From Whitmania pigra (lineage: Eukaryota; Annelida; Clitellata; Hirudinida; Haemopidae), in assembly GCA_021613335.1 (NCBI GenBank), contig JAJTWR010000428.1:299001-363000 (forward strand): 64,000 nt of DNA. The letters run 5' to 3'. The translations under genes were made by a program, and so were the position numbers. Positions 48,750 through 63,096 of this stretch are shown here, piece after piece. Every line of letters starts with the position of its first letter. The first letter of the stretch is position 1. The notes under the pieces were generated by a model, which was not told where the DNA came from, ran no database searches, and saw nothing but the letters and a program-made list of their open reading frames with translations.

Positions 48750-51353
48750 ATGTTACAATCACTGATTATCATTTCTGCTTGCATCTTTGGCGTCCAAACA
48801 TCTGACGTAAACGACGAAAATTATACCTTGTCAACCACTGGATCACCTGTACTCATTACTAGTTTGCAAGATGTCCGAAACAAATGTGTAGATTCTTGGC
48901 TCCTCGAAATTTACGATGAAAATGTTGTCGCACTTTTGAAAAAACTGAATGTTAGCACTCAACAATATGGAATTTTACTTGGAATGACGACAGGTTCAAA
49001 TGGATGGAGATGGTCTGATGGAACTGATTGTAAGGATTTTTAATTTTTAACACTGCTGAGCACAAAATAGACTAATTGTAGTTGTAACTATCTGCCAATT
49101 ACTTTATGACTTTATTGTTTTCTAAAGTAGTTAACATGTAGTTATAACTACTCTCTTAACTCACTCTCTTAACATGTAGTTATAACTACTCTCTTAACTA
49201 CTACTAAATTAGATAACTACTTTTTAACTACCATTCTGACTATTTTTTTAAAACTCATATAATACATGTACCATAGCATATAAAAACAAAATAATCATCA
49301 TCAATCGAATTTATATTAGATAAATCTAATAACCTAATTTGATGGCTATAAAATAATTAATTATTATTAACCAGATATAACTAGAAAAAAGTGTGATGAT
49401 ATTCACATATATCTTTTCATTGGGGTTGTCGATCTTCTTTGCTGCATTTTTAAAACAACGTGAAACAATAAAACTATTTATTAACATATTATTCAACTAT
49501 TCAGTCATTGGAACTGAGAAATCGGGGTAAGACTGAGCTTCAGTCGTCTTTGATCAACGCTTGTGAACTTAATTACCAGTTGAAAGTACTTTAATTAAAG
49601 TGGCCATTACTGATTTTTAACACTTACATTGTAACTATGGCAAATAAATAATTCCAAATTTATTTAAGCATCAGAAAGTACAAGTTAAGTTTCGGTGCAA
49701 TCAAATCATAAACATTATTTATTTAAATTTTACTTCAACTGAAATTATTGCATTCAGTTTTAGGTATTATTGAAGATCAAACAGCAGATACTTATGTTGT
49801 GGCATGTACTTTAAACAAGAATAATAATAACATCACATATTCTGCTAAGAAATTAGATGAACATGCTGCTGTTATTTGCAATAAAGGTAAAAAGCATATT
49901 GTTATCGAAGTTATTTTTGAAAGTTATTTAATGAAAGTATTTAAATTTCAGTTGTGACGAAAGATAATTGTTCTGGATGGTTTCACAATGGATCGTGTTA
50001 CTTCAAAATCAATTCATCTTATTGCAAATGGTTCGAAGCACACAATGAATGCATTAAGAATGGTGCTTCCATGGCAATGTTCAAAAATTCAGAAACAAAT
50101 ATCAACACCTCATTCATTGATAATCAATTCTATTGGGTTTCATTGAGCAGGACAACTTGGAATTGGACTCATGCAGGTGAATTTGTTGTTAAAATTGAAC
50201 AGAATTTTAAATAAGTGTACTGATCAGTTATCCCTTGCTGGTGTTGATATTTCTTCAAGTTATATGTTGTTAATCTGCAATTTTGTGTAAGGACTCAGAT
50301 ATAGAATCTTTTAATAATAATATTAATATTAACAAATAAAATTATAACTTGTAATATGAAAATTACATTTAAGTCGTAGTAAGAAAATAATTGAATTTGT
50401 GGGAATTGAATATTTTTCTAAAAGCTGAGGCAGTAACCTTCAACAAATGGGCAATTGGTCAACCAGTTACAAATGATAAAAAATGTGCCATGACGAACTC
50501 CAATGGAAATGAATGGACATCAGCTAATTGCTTTGAAACTTATCACATTGTTTGCATGAGAGGTTTTATTATTTATGAAAGATTAAATAATTAAATATTC
50601 ATTTGTTATCAATATTGTATTTATTATAGAAAATCAAAAATCAAGCACTATTCAGTCATCTCTCACAACACTTGGAATCAATAATAATAATAATAACAAT
50701 GTTATTACACCCACTTCGAAAAGCCCAGCAATGGCAAATTCTTGTTAGTAGTATGAATTCTACAGAAATTATGCTTTAAATCACTTTTACTTGTTAATTA
50801 GTCTAAAAATTTTAATCCTTGTGAATATCTGGTTTTATTCGTCCTCCTAAAGTTTATTTAAATCTTAAATCCATAATTTATTTAACCATCACCATCAGTA
50901 TCGATCGGTGCAAAAGAAGGAATAATAGTTGGTGTTTGCGTGTTGTTGGTCGTCATCACCATCGTTGGAGTTCTTGTCTTCAAATTCTTTCATCACTGCA
51001 AGTCAGTGGGTTTTAAATAATGATTGTTTCTAAAAGAAAAAAAAATTGTAAAACAGATATTTTAGATTTGATATTTGTTTTTTTGTTTAATGATTAATGA
51101 TAAATTTGATATTTTTAATAAATTCACTTAATACATCATTGAAATATTGAATTTAATTTAATTCTTGTAAAACAGGAAATCATTACAACGAAAAACGAGT
51201 ATAGCTCCAACATCTCCAGAGAGTGAATACGAAGTAATTGCAACTAATAACGGACAAACCATTTCACCAGAGATCACTTCACCTCAACTTGAGAACGCTG
51301 ATTTGGACTTCAAAAAGCCCTTTGAAGAGAATATTAAATCGGCAGATGATTGA
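48750..51353 (+). CDS. E, two-CTLD receptor with ITIM-like tail, about 388 aa
   Basis: Exons 48750..49029, 49758..49886, 49952..50176, 50425..50562, 50630..50743, 50899..51001 and 51176..51353. The plan is the same as C and D, with one long Ser/Thr/Asn stalk exon. CTLD1 has GWRWSDG; CTLD2 has DNCSGWFHNG, WFEAHNEC, YWVSLSR, WNWTHAG and a VCMRG end. The TM helix is like D2 and ends FKFFHHC. The tail of 59 residues has SEYEVI, a strict ITIM, and an ADLDF block as in D2. The donor of exon 2 is GT where D1/D2 have GC. Likely the source type of the D2 3' end. Confidence 0.85.
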
Positions 51354-52512
<1,159 letters not shown>

Positions 52513-53828
52513 TCACTGGCCAAGCCTTGGCAGCGGTAAAGCTCTCTTATGGAGTCCAAACCGAGGCAATCGTTTCTCTCTCTGCTCCAATACTTCACCA
52601 GGATAATATTCCACATCGAGGTTGTACTGCCTGGAATCGTCATCGTGGTTCACCTCCAATCTTTCCAGTTCATTCCAGCCATCCAAAGCAGGTGAACGAA
52701 GTCCAAAGCGAGGCAGTCTCTTGTTCCTCTGAATTTGTCCCAATCTTGGCAGAGGTGCTCTTACTCCGAGTCTTGGCAGAGGACTTCTGATGCCCAGACG
52801 AGGGAGTGGACTCCTCTGCATGATTCTGATTGCTTCCTGTTTTTTAGGGGGAAATTATTTATTTGGGGTGAATTATTAAAAAAAAAAACATTCAAAAAAA
52901 TCTTTTGTTCTGCTTAACCATGTCTCTGAATGACTTTATTAAATTGCACTGAGTTATTGAGTTTATATCAAGTTCTAAATTATGAAATTTACGGACAATT
53001 TCTAGAATAAACTTGCATAGAAAATGAAAGTAAACGAAAAGTAATTTTGAGAAATTAAATTTAAATTATTGAAATACATTAGAATATAACTACAACATAC
53101 AATAAAATATTATACATTAGGAATTTTAACAAGTGTTTATGTTTGAGGGCATTCAGTTAACCTCTAAACTTGCGCTTTCATTGGCCACAAGGTCATCATT
53201 GGTCGGGAGACCGAGTCGAGCGTTTTCAATCGCTGTTTTCAGAAGTTTTGCGGCTGACGATGACTCTTGATTGGACACAAACTGCTGGCTTGCTAAAAAT
53301 ATTATCAATTATGCAGATAAACCCAGACAATAAAATCTAGAAATTTTGGGGAAAACTTATTTATTTTGGTTCTCAAAAAGATTGGATATATCTGCTAGAA
53401 ATCTTGTCTCAATCTGGATATTGTTATAATGTTTATGTAGTCATGAAAGCTTATGCGAATGGTAATTTGCACGATGTATTTATAATTATTTTAATAAACA
53501 AACAAACTTTCGCTGTCAGAAATTATTTCTAAGTAAACGTTAGAGCAATTAAACTAGAATTGAAAAGGAGTTTGCTCATCCTGATTCATTAAAAGCATTA
53601 CATTGTTTACGATTTCATTTAAGTTGCAGAAATAAAATATTAAATTTTGTAAAATACAATTATTACAATAAAATAAATTACAATAATTCCTAAAGTATTA
53701 CGTCATTAAGAGGCAGGCCCTAGAGATAAGTTGAAACATGCACTTAAATGAACTTAAGTGAACTGAAATCATAATAATTTACCTGATGTCACCAAAGTGA
53801 AAGCAACGAGAATCAGTAATTGCTTCAT
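52513..53828 (-). CDS. Secreted repeat-peptide precursor, 166 aa
   Basis: Complement exons 53783..53828 (signal peptide, MKQLLILVAFTL), 53162..53292 (propeptide) and 52513..52836; phases 1 and 0. The last exon has PLPRLG four times and LPRFG twice. The units are separated by Arg, Lys-Arg or short spacers: SPLPRLGIR, SPLPRLGVR, APLPRLGQ, LPRFGLR, LPRFGLHKR and ALPLPRLGQ at the end. An acidic spacer of about 40 residues lies between units. Dibasic and monobasic sites point to a multi-peptide prohormone. Gly is not followed directly by a basic residue, so standard amidation is not predicted. A Pro/Arg-rich cationic peptide with an acidic pro-piece also fits an antimicrobial precursor. I cannot assign a family. 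Confidence 0.75.
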
Positions 53829-55833
53829 CGAACAGTTTCTGCAACAAAACAACTGGTTGTTCAAATTTATTTAAATACTATTAATGTTTTAATTATAATT
53901 AATTACGATAAAAATAAATGTATTTATTTTTGATATTTTATTAAAACATTATTAATGAACTTCTTCGAAATATAAAATAAATGTTTATTTTGAAATTATT
54001 ATTAAATTGTTTTATTTAGGAAGCTTTCATTTTCATTTATCATCTAGAAAATCCTTAAAAATCACTTAAACTGATTTTTATTAAATAAATATTAATGCAT
54101 AAAATAAATTTATTAAATTTAATTATTTAATAAACAAAACTATTTTTAAAAATCATTCTAATCATTTTATTATTAAAAACTTTAAATCTTCAACATATTG
54201 GGACCAAAAACTCCATTTAACCGGTCGGCAAGGTATAACGAAGTTATGCCTTCCACTGAAGATGGTTGCTCCATTTATAACTCTGAGCGACGGAAATGAC
54301 GAAACGAGTTGTCAATCTGAGCAGCCAATATAAATGTCCAGTTTGACGTGAACTTCCTCATTTCTTTAACAAGTTCCATCACCAAAAAAAAATGGCGAAC
54401 AAAACGGAGAAATAGGGATTGAACGCTAGCGAACGATGTGTAAACAACTGATGATTGTTAATGATGGCTTGTTTTAAATTATAAATTAATAATTTAATGT
54501 GTTAATTGTTAATTAGTGACTAATGAAATGATTGATATGTGAATGAATCACGGTGATCTATCATCATATTAGGCTCTTAGACGTTCAATTTCTCGGTTTC
54601 GGATCAACTTGTCGGAAGAAAGTAATCGGATTTTGTCGTGAGCTGAATTTGAAAGTGGATTTCGTTAATTTGTTGTTATTATAATGTATTTTTAATATTT
54701 ACTGCGTAAGTAAAATATTATTTGAATAATATTTAAAACAAAATAAATTAAATAATTAAAAATATTTAAATCCATATAATACAAATCCAAGACTCCATTA
54801 TGTGTTTATTTTTTATCCATCCTCTGTAAAACTTAAGTTAAACTTAAACGAATATAACACATTAAATGAGTGCAATTCAAGTTAAACAAAAATATTTTTA
54901 AATAAAAAATTCTCTGATAAACACTTTAAAACGTTTTGAACAAAATTCACGTGGATAGAATTTAAATCTTTATATTCCAAATAAACTTAATTTTTTAGAT
55001 TTATTCTGCATTAATTTAATTAATTTACGCAGCACAAGAATTCAATAGCAAATAATATATAAATACTTAATAATGTCTTAAATATTGTTTTTATGTACAG
55101 GTTTAATTTAGCTGATAAGAAATTCAGCAAATAATCACAATCTACGAATGCTAAAATCTGCTTAACAAGGTGTTTGTCAAGAAATCAAAAAATGAAGGTG
55201 ACTCATAATTAAGGACTTTCACATTTTTAAGAAATAAGGCTGGAAATTATTTATTATAATATGGTGCTAATTAATAGGCTGCTTAATTGAAGACGTTTTG
55301 AAGCTCCTAAAATAGTGAACTTAGAAAGAAACATTCACTTGTAATTATCCGTCGTGACGAGGCTGTTAAGGGTTTTGGGATTCATGATTAATTATATGTG
55401 ACTCATTATTAATTACAAGTTGACAAGAAGCTCCCAGATCATCAAAGCCCTTGGATGTGGCGCTATACAAATAAGCATTTATTCCATATTCCTGTAATAA
55501 TTCATGAGATTATGAGACATTATTATTATTGTTGTTGTTGTTATAATTATTTTGTTAATTGTTTTTATCTAATAGAAGTCATGTGCATTTGCATAATTTA
55601 CAGTCATCGTCGCGAGTGATTATTACCAAGGTTCTTGATGAGTCATGAGACCGCACTTCTTAAAAATAATTCTTTAAATTATTATAAAGTAAAATTAACT
55701 ACTAATTAAACAATCAACAACTAATTGGATCAACCAGTACACTTTATTTACAACTGCATCCTAAAAAATTGAATAAAATTCAATTCGCAAATCACAGTTC
55801 CATAAATTAATTAAATGTGGTTGAATTTTTCAA
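53829..55833. other. Intergenic, nothing recognised
   Basis: AT-rich, slightly higher GC near 54200-54450. No open frame with splice support on either strand. A short GTT run lies at 55530. Confidence 0.45.
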
Positions 55834-56617
55834 TTATTTGTAGATTTCATCACCAGTGTTCAATTCCCTAGGTTCCCGTTCTTCCTTGTTCTCCTCTGAC
55901 CATTTGAAATCAGCGTAGACCAACTTGGAGGGTGGCATGTAAGTGCACTCATCGACCTTTGCCACGAGGCTGTACACGGTAGTGCCTGCCCCTACTGACG
56001 GTTTAATTTCAACTGGTTCAACTTTGGTTTCTGGAAGAGAGGGTCGGACTTTGATGGGTTGTGGGTTTGTTGACCGTTCTTCCCTTCTCGGGGGAGATTC
56101 GAACCTTGGTATGGTGTAATCGGGTCTTGGCTGGTTGAGATCATACCTCGGTTGGGTGTACTGATGGCTCGCTTGGGACAAGGGAGAGACAACGGCTGCT
56201 TCGCTTCTTGTGGAATTCATATTTCTCAATGCTGCCTGACGCCTTCTAATGTTCATGAGTCTGAATAGTTTAACAGCAATACCAATAATAATAATAATAA
56301 TAATATACATAATTGTAAATGTATTAATCAATTTTTTTAAGAATTTGTAGTTACTTTTTTTTTTTTTTACAATAAAAGGAATAACAAAAATGAACAAAAT
56401 AAGAAATCTTTTTATAATTTTGGTAAATTTGTCGCTTAACTTAACAAATGGTAGCAATTCAATCATTTCATTCTGAAAATGTGATTAAAAATAAGATTTA
56501 ATTACCTTCGTTTCAGAATGAGCCAGATGATGGCCACAACAATGGCTGCCAAGATCATCCCAATAAACACTGCCACCAAATGCCATGGTATTTCCAAGTC
56601 ACCATTTTGCTTTTCCC
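55834..56617 (-). CDS. Receptor TM and tyrosine-rich tail, ectodomain not found
   Basis: Complement exons 56506..56617 (TM of about 24 residues, phase 1 in, phase 2 out, followed by LKRR) and 55834..56260 (141-residue tail, stop TAG). The tail holds TVYSLV (fits ITSM), QYTQP, RYDLN, DYTIP, TYMPP, VYADF and a terminal EIYK, among Pro/Arg-rich sequence. An upstream open stretch at about 56770-56840 has the wrong phase to join, so signal peptide and ectodomain are unplaced. The same kind of gene as 2982-3575 and 15509-16293: signalling part visible, binding part lost or too diverged to see. Confidence 0.6.
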
Positions 56618-58164
56618 CTAAAAATAAGTTTCAACATTTTTAAGCTTGAGTGTGTTACTAAAAAGAATTCACATCATTCACGAATTTGAATGAACAATCA
56701 GCCGGATAGCGGTCATTGTTCATTTGAACCAACGAAATTTAACAGCTACCTAAAATACTTTGACTAACCTGAATTGTCTTGTGTAGTTGTTAAACCCTTC
56801 ATTTGCAAGCTTCACCAGTTCCTCTACCGCTTCTTCTCAAAATAAAAAATGTGAATTTCCTTGACGCGAGTGTAAACCAAAAGGACCAAATTGCCAGCAA
56901 AAACTACTTGTTTCACATGTGCCGATCAATTAGATCCTTTTCTAGACCGCATTATTACTTTTATGAATATTACCTTGTCATTGTTGTTAGTAAAAATGAT
57001 TATTTTTATTATTAAGAATATTATTATATGACTATTACATATAAATTCTATTTCGTAGAGCGCTTTTATAATTGTTTGTTTAATAACTTTGATAATTATC
57101 CTTTCGTTGTCAATACTTCTTGGTAGAATTGTTAATGAAATAATTTAAATCAGATCATGCTAAACACTTAATAAGTCTTATGTTAAACCATTATTACACA
57201 GGAATACATGAAAGTCTTACATCTCAGTAAAGAGTCCATACTCCTTTCTTCCTCACATTATGACATTAAGAAGGACCACAACTTAAAATAAGGATTTTGG
57301 GGGAGGAGCTAAAGATGTATTTAATTAGCATCCTAATTCATGCAATTAATTTAATGGGAAAGGTGATTTTTACGTCTACATGTGTGTCCAGAATCACTAC
57401 CAGGACTTGTAATAGATTCGTAAATACCTAATTTTAATTAACATTTTAAACATGATTTAACATATTTTTAATCATTTCTTACTCCCACTTTGATATTTTA
57501 AATGTTAAATTGTTTTTCTTTTAAAAACTAAATTTTGACAATTGCTATAAAATAAAATATTTTTATTTATTTTACTTTTTTAAAATAAAACTGGATAATT
57601 TATTATCGAGTTAAGTTTACTTCTATACTTTATATAATTTTAAGTTTTTTATAGTTTGCACTTAACTCTGTGGCTTCGGATAATGAATAAAATTAAACTG
57701 CATTGAAAGTATGACATATTTATGCAGGTGTTTCTTTACTAATTTTATTAGTTATTTATTTTATTATTTTAATTACTTGATTAACAAAAGTTTACTGAAT
57801 AACTGCTAATTGATGATGACAGAAATACATGATGTTGGCGACAATTGAGACGAATTGTTTGATGAGCTTTGATGATAATTTGGTCGAAATAATGACTTAT
57901 GCATTGCAAAAAAATTGTGACAAGAATTGTGTGGAATCAAATATTAAATAAAAAACAACAATCAAACATATTAAAATAATAAAAGAAATGTATAAATAAA
58001 AAAACTCCAAATCACACTGACATTAGAGTCTGGATTACAGTTTGTTTATAAGCTGCAGTATTTAAAATCATAAGAAAATAAAAATTAAAAAAAAATAAAT
58101 AAATGACTAAATAAAGAGACCATTGCAAATAATTCTGGATTTTATAGTTTTTTTTAAACCAACA
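56618..58164. other. Spacer; unplaced upstream exons possible
   Basis: Minus-strand coding-like sequence near 56770-56920 could not be joined to the TM exon at 56506. The rest is AT-rich without features. Confidence 0.4.
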
Positions 58165-59987
58165 TCATTTCCTTTTCATTTCGGTCAAGTTGGCGTAATC
58201 ACAAAAATCCTCATGTTCCTTCTCCAAACTTGGATAATCAGTTTTCGGTATTTCATCTTTAGATTCCACTTTGTTCTGTTTGAGTTGTTTTTCAGTTTCA
58301 GAGATTTTCTTTTTAGAAGGAATTTTTTTCACGCTGTTCGACTGACCTCTGAAATAAGATAAATTAAATTAAATTGTGCTAACATGTTCTGCTAACAGCG
58401 GTGAGAAGATTACAAAAGGTATCAAAGTGTGAATTAAATTTTGTTTTTATAAAAAATCGAAATTTTGTATCGCTTAATTACACATAATTTCAGTTTGCAA
58501 TTCCATGTTTCCACCTAAGAATCTAATGGTTAAACGAATGCAATTGCAAATTAATTGCATAGTTAATTCCAATAACTCAAATGTTTGAAAGTACTCTTGT
58601 ATTATCATCGATGCTTTAAAAACCAATCATTCTCCAATATTTCAACAAACATTCCTCAATCATTCACCAATAATTCCTCAATTATTCAACAATCATTCCT
58701 CAATCATTCAACAATCATTCCTCAATCAGACCTCCTCCTTGAAGCAATTAGGACGGCAATTGTGAGGAGAGCCATGAGATGAAAGACTCCGGAAACCACG
58801 ACGAAAATCAAAAGCTCCATTTTGCAATCCTTGGTGCGAGTTGCATTCCTTAAAGTATTCGAGGATTCTAGAAAATGTTGAAAATTATTGTTAAAATAAT
58901 ATTTACCAGACTTAAAGAAAAATAAAATGCTTAATATGCATCACTTAAACGAACTATTGCTAGTATTATAATAATAATAATAGTAATTATTATTTCAATA
59001 AAACAACAAGTATTACGTAAAGTTATAAATCCATTGTTGTTTGTTGTACATTTAAATTTATTTAGCCATCATTCTTTTGCATACAACTTAGCAGATTAAA
59101 AGTAAACATTTTTAAAAATTATTTTTATTACCTGCAACCTCTTCTCGACTTATTGCAGAAATTACGTAGATTTTGGGATCAGAGGTGGGATTAAAATCAG
59201 ATTGTTTTTCTTTAGGATCTTCATCCATCTTTTTCATGCATATTGTTGAAAACTTGACGACCTGATGATGAACATAAAACCAGTCATATCGAAGTGTTAA
59301 CAGAACAGCTAGGACTGTGTTCGGTTCCTGAACTTCAGTATAGCCTCTTCCCCAGTTTGTATATTTTGCCCCTAAATTTAAAAGTGAAACAACTTAATAC
59401 ACGTGAATAATAATAAATAATTTTATCTTCAATAATAATGATTTATAAAAGTATGCACAACAAGTTTACAATGCGTAGTTACTTAACTATCAAATTCTCC
59501 AAAAGTTAGACTTATCCAAAACATTTTAATATTTAACGACAAGTCAACAAAGTTAATATCATCAACGTGTCCAGCAATATTAAGATTAACTTAAGGGTTA
59601 TAATTTAAATATTTCGACTAACTAGTCATGCTGTCTTTCCAATAACAAATTGTGGTCTGACATTCCAATCTAAGCTCAACGTAATTTATTTTTGCATGAA
59701 TTTCTCCAGCAAAACGTATCACATTGTTCATCATTTCCCGGTTGTAAATTTCCAGATACTGATAGGGTGATGGACAGTCTGATATTGATGAATGAGATAC
59801 TCCTTCGTTTAGCATCGTGTAGCAGTAAGTCTCGTAACACCTCGTTTTATTCTCGTTTGCATTGATGAAAGTCCCAAGGAAAGTCAAGCCTGTGATGCAA
59901 GAAATGAAATAGTTGTTAATTCTAACAGTTTACTATTTAATATCCAATGATGCTTTTACTTAGAACGAAGATCTGGAATTCCATCAT
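58165..59987 (-). CDS. Single-CTLD receptor with ITAM-like tail, 284 aa
   Basis: Complement exons 59960..59987 (start of signal peptide), 59623..59889 and 59132..59371 (CTLD), 58732..58867 (TM) and 58165..58348 (tail). Introns phase 1,1,1,2. The mature part starts after FINA. The CTLD has CYETYC, a NYVELRLEC strand, then WGRGY and a final STIC. The tail of 61 residues is Lys-rich, then carries DYPSL and DYANL with nine residues between Leu and Tyr, an ITAM-like YxxL-x9-YxxL. Classical ITAMs have six to eight, longer ones are known. The motif would suit a kinase-coupled activating receptor (inference). Tandem paralogue at 62052-63096. Confidence 0.8.
58640..58731. repeat. Tandem repeat, period about 22 bp, next to the TM exon
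   Basis: CAACAATCATTCCTCAATCATT units, about four, end at the donor of the exon 58732-58867. Confidence 0.8.
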
Positions 59988-62051
59988 TTTGCAGTTATCA
60001 AAATTGCAAATCATTTCCTGAATTGGTGCAAAATTCATACAATCATATGCTCGACACATTCATGTCAACTGGCAACTATTAGGCAATTGTTTCGGGCAAA
60101 GCCTTCCTAGCTATTACAAAAGCAATTATCCTTATATTGTCCATCAAATGGAGCATAGACCGACGCCCAACATCTGTTTTCTTTTGAAAAAAATTTATTG
60201 AATTAATTTTGGAATAAAATGAAATATTATATTGTGAGATTAAGTGATGTCGATGATGTCTGATCCATTTCAATTCGTTTAAATAAATAATTTTGTAATA
60301 AAACTAGCAATCTCGTATGAAAAATATTTTGCTTATGAGATGAAAACACTTAAATTATTATTTCGTAATATAACTTAGCATAACTATTATTCTGAACCTG
60401 GTCTTTTAGCAGGAACATTTGTTGTCCTCAGAAAACAATTATGTGTATTTGATTTGCACCGAGATTACAACTACTTTTTATGTTGTCAGTAATTGTGCCA
60501 AGCTGCAGAAATCATGATGTTTCTCCAATTTTAGAACATAAATCGACTTCCAGGTTTTTTTGATGTAAATGCATCAATATATTAATATTAATTAATAGTC
60601 TAATTAAAGCTTCAAAAAAATATACGATCAAAATTTTTTTTATTTATTTTGTCAATGCCTTACAAAATCTTATAAAATCATTCGACCGAGTTAAGTAATT
60701 TAATTACGAAGTAAGTAAATTTATGAACTAGTTAGTCTCAATCTCGATCGTGTCTTATGAATATTCATCACCCAATGGACCGGTGACCGTTGCTAAATTT
60801 TCACGATTTCGATAAACATTGTTTGTGTTTTTTTGTTTTTTTGCCAGAATTTAAATCTTCTGATGTTGAGACGTTTTTCTAAAAGATGAAGTCATAATAT
60901 TTTCATGATTTTCAGGCTTATATATAGTATTTATAATTCTGCAATAAAAAAAAGTGTCTTCTATTCTATGTTTATTATATATTTTTCTTTATTTATTAAG
61001 CAATAAAAGAGAAAGTCACGACCTTTGCTTAGCTTTTTGAATTTCAATAAATGATTCCTTAATTAGATGTTCCTCCTTCATTTTGAAACTTTTAAATTGA
61101 TGTATAAATAATAATGTTCAGTATCTAGCTTTATAACATTTGTTATAACAATTCACTAAAAATATTGAAATGAATGTGTAGGAATTGGTAGAAGGTTTTT
61201 TTCATACTTGGTATCTTGAAATAAATTTCTTGAGTTTTTATGAAATAACTTCAAGGTTTCAAAACAAAATTATTCATTTGCTCAAAGCGATAACATTTAT
61301 TTGTAGCAACAATTGCGAACAAAGGTCTGGAATAAATTATGTGACGAATCAAATCGTAAAAGATCTTCGTTGAAGTTAAAATGTTTTTATTTTAAATAAG
61401 CTTTCATTGTCTTTGCAAGTTTTTAATCCTGATATCAAAATGGAATCAATATTTCATTAGTCTCATTAAACCACTATAAATTAATGTTAAGGTAAGATAA
61501 CAGGTTAATTAAAGTCTTTGACATTTAATTGATATTTTCATAATCTTTTAATATCTGATATTGATCAGAATAACGTAGACCTGGATAGTTTAATTTAATG
61601 TAGTCGGAGTTGGCATCTGAAAGACATTATGCGGCCACTGTTAACTCTATCCGAAGCAATTTGACAACTTGATGTACCAAATCTTTAACTCTAGATTTTG
61701 TTCCATTTTCTTCATTTAAACTTTACTTTGTGGTACTTATATATTCTATATTTACTTACACTTTACTAATACTTATATATTATATATTTACTTATACTTT
61801 ACTAGTACTTATATATTATATATTTACTTACACTTTACAAGTACTTATATATTCTATATTTACTTATACTTTACTAGTACTGATATATTATATATTTACT
61901 TATACTTTACTAATACTTATATATTTATTTACATAGTAGCTATTCTCTGTACATTGATATAGTTAGGACTATTATCTTCGTCCAATTGAAGAGCTTGGTA
62001 AATATTTTCTGGATTGCCACGTTTGGAAAGACTTTTTCTGGGAATGATTTC
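59988..62051. other. Intergenic with one tandem repeat
   Basis: No gene found. The tandem repeat at 61733-61935 is the only structure. Confidence 0.5.
61733..61935. repeat. 36-bp tandem repeat, about 5.6 copies
   Basis: Unit TACTTATATATTCTATATTT followed by ACTTACACTTTACTAA, with small changes. The unit is a multiple of three, which gives an apparent open frame; not considered coding. Confidence 0.9.
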
Positions 62052-63096
62052 TTATTTTTCATTTTCAGGATCTTGTTCCTTCGAGATTGCACCCTTTGAA
62101 TCTGGTGCTCGTCTTTTGCTTGAAAATAAAAGTGATTGTAATTATAATTATCATTTACTGGATGAATGAATTATTATTTACTGGGAAATGGTCATTAAAA
62201 TTCTTAGATAATCAATCAAACTCAATATCGTAATGCTTTACTTCATAATTATGTGATTAATATCAATAATAGTAAGTAATTTTATTTTTTAATGATTAAT
62301 TTATTAATTATTACGTAATTGTTCATCACGATTCAAAACAAACATTTTCCTCGATGCAATTAAAGCCAAAATCGTGACCAAAGCCACGACGTGAAAGAAA
62401 ACTGAAACTGCGACGAAGGTCAAAACTTCCACTTTTAAATTTTTCAAAGTGCACACTGTCCAATTATCTGAAAAATAGGGACATAGTAAGAAAATTAATT
62501 AAGATAAACTTATGAATATTAAATGACATGAATATTTAATGACATCAACATAATATTAATTATTAATGACTTACTTATAATATTAATTGAACGTATGTAA
62601 TAATAATGTCTACCACAAATCAAACATTTTTTTCATCTTTATTGATATTAATTAACTTATATAATAATAATGTTTAGCATTAATTAAGTAATGTTTCTTC
62701 TAGCTAACCTTTTTTGCTCTCTAGCCACAAACAATTTGTAGCATTCCGACTTTCCAGTCTTAACTCGACGTAATTGCATTTGGCATCGATTTCTTTGGAG
62801 AATCGTACCACATCCTTCATCATCTGATCGTCGTAAATTTCCAGGTTTACATAACTTGGAGCACAAATAGATATGGATGAATGTGTTACTCCTTCGTTCA
62901 GCGTTGTAAAGCAGTAAGATCCACAGCATCTTGTTCTGTTTTCATTTGCATTGATAAATCCGTACAAAGAAATGACTGTTGTATAGGTAAGCAATTATCG
63001 TAAAATATATACATTAGTTTTTGAATAACCATTCAAGACTATTTAAAGCCATTTAAGAACAATATACTTGCCGATCAGGAAACCCATCAATTTCAT
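62052..63096 (-). CDS. Half-CTLD paralogue without tail tyrosines, 160 aa
   Basis: Complement exons 63072..63096 (signal peptide start), 62709..62975 (CTLD first half), 62344..62467 (TM) and 62052..62118 (22-codon tail, no Tyr). The first intron has a GC donor (ATCG/GCAAGT). The CTLD half is like that of 58165-59987 (FINANEN, NEGV, HSSIS and NYVELRLE shared). The exon for the second CTLD half is missing between 62467 and 62709, yet the phases (1 to 1) still join the first half to the TM exon. The tail lacks the ITAM-like pair. It is either a decayed gene or a reduced membrane form, perhaps a decoy. Frame open throughout. Confidence 0.65.

Noticed and set aside
56770..56840. Minus-strand exon candidate (EEAVEELVKLANEG)
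   Set aside because: Good donor, but its phase does not match the TM exon at 56506-56617 and the acceptor is poor.
61730..61936. Open frame of 12-residue repeats
   Set aside because: Product of a 36-bp non-coding tandem repeat; repeat length is a multiple of three by chance.
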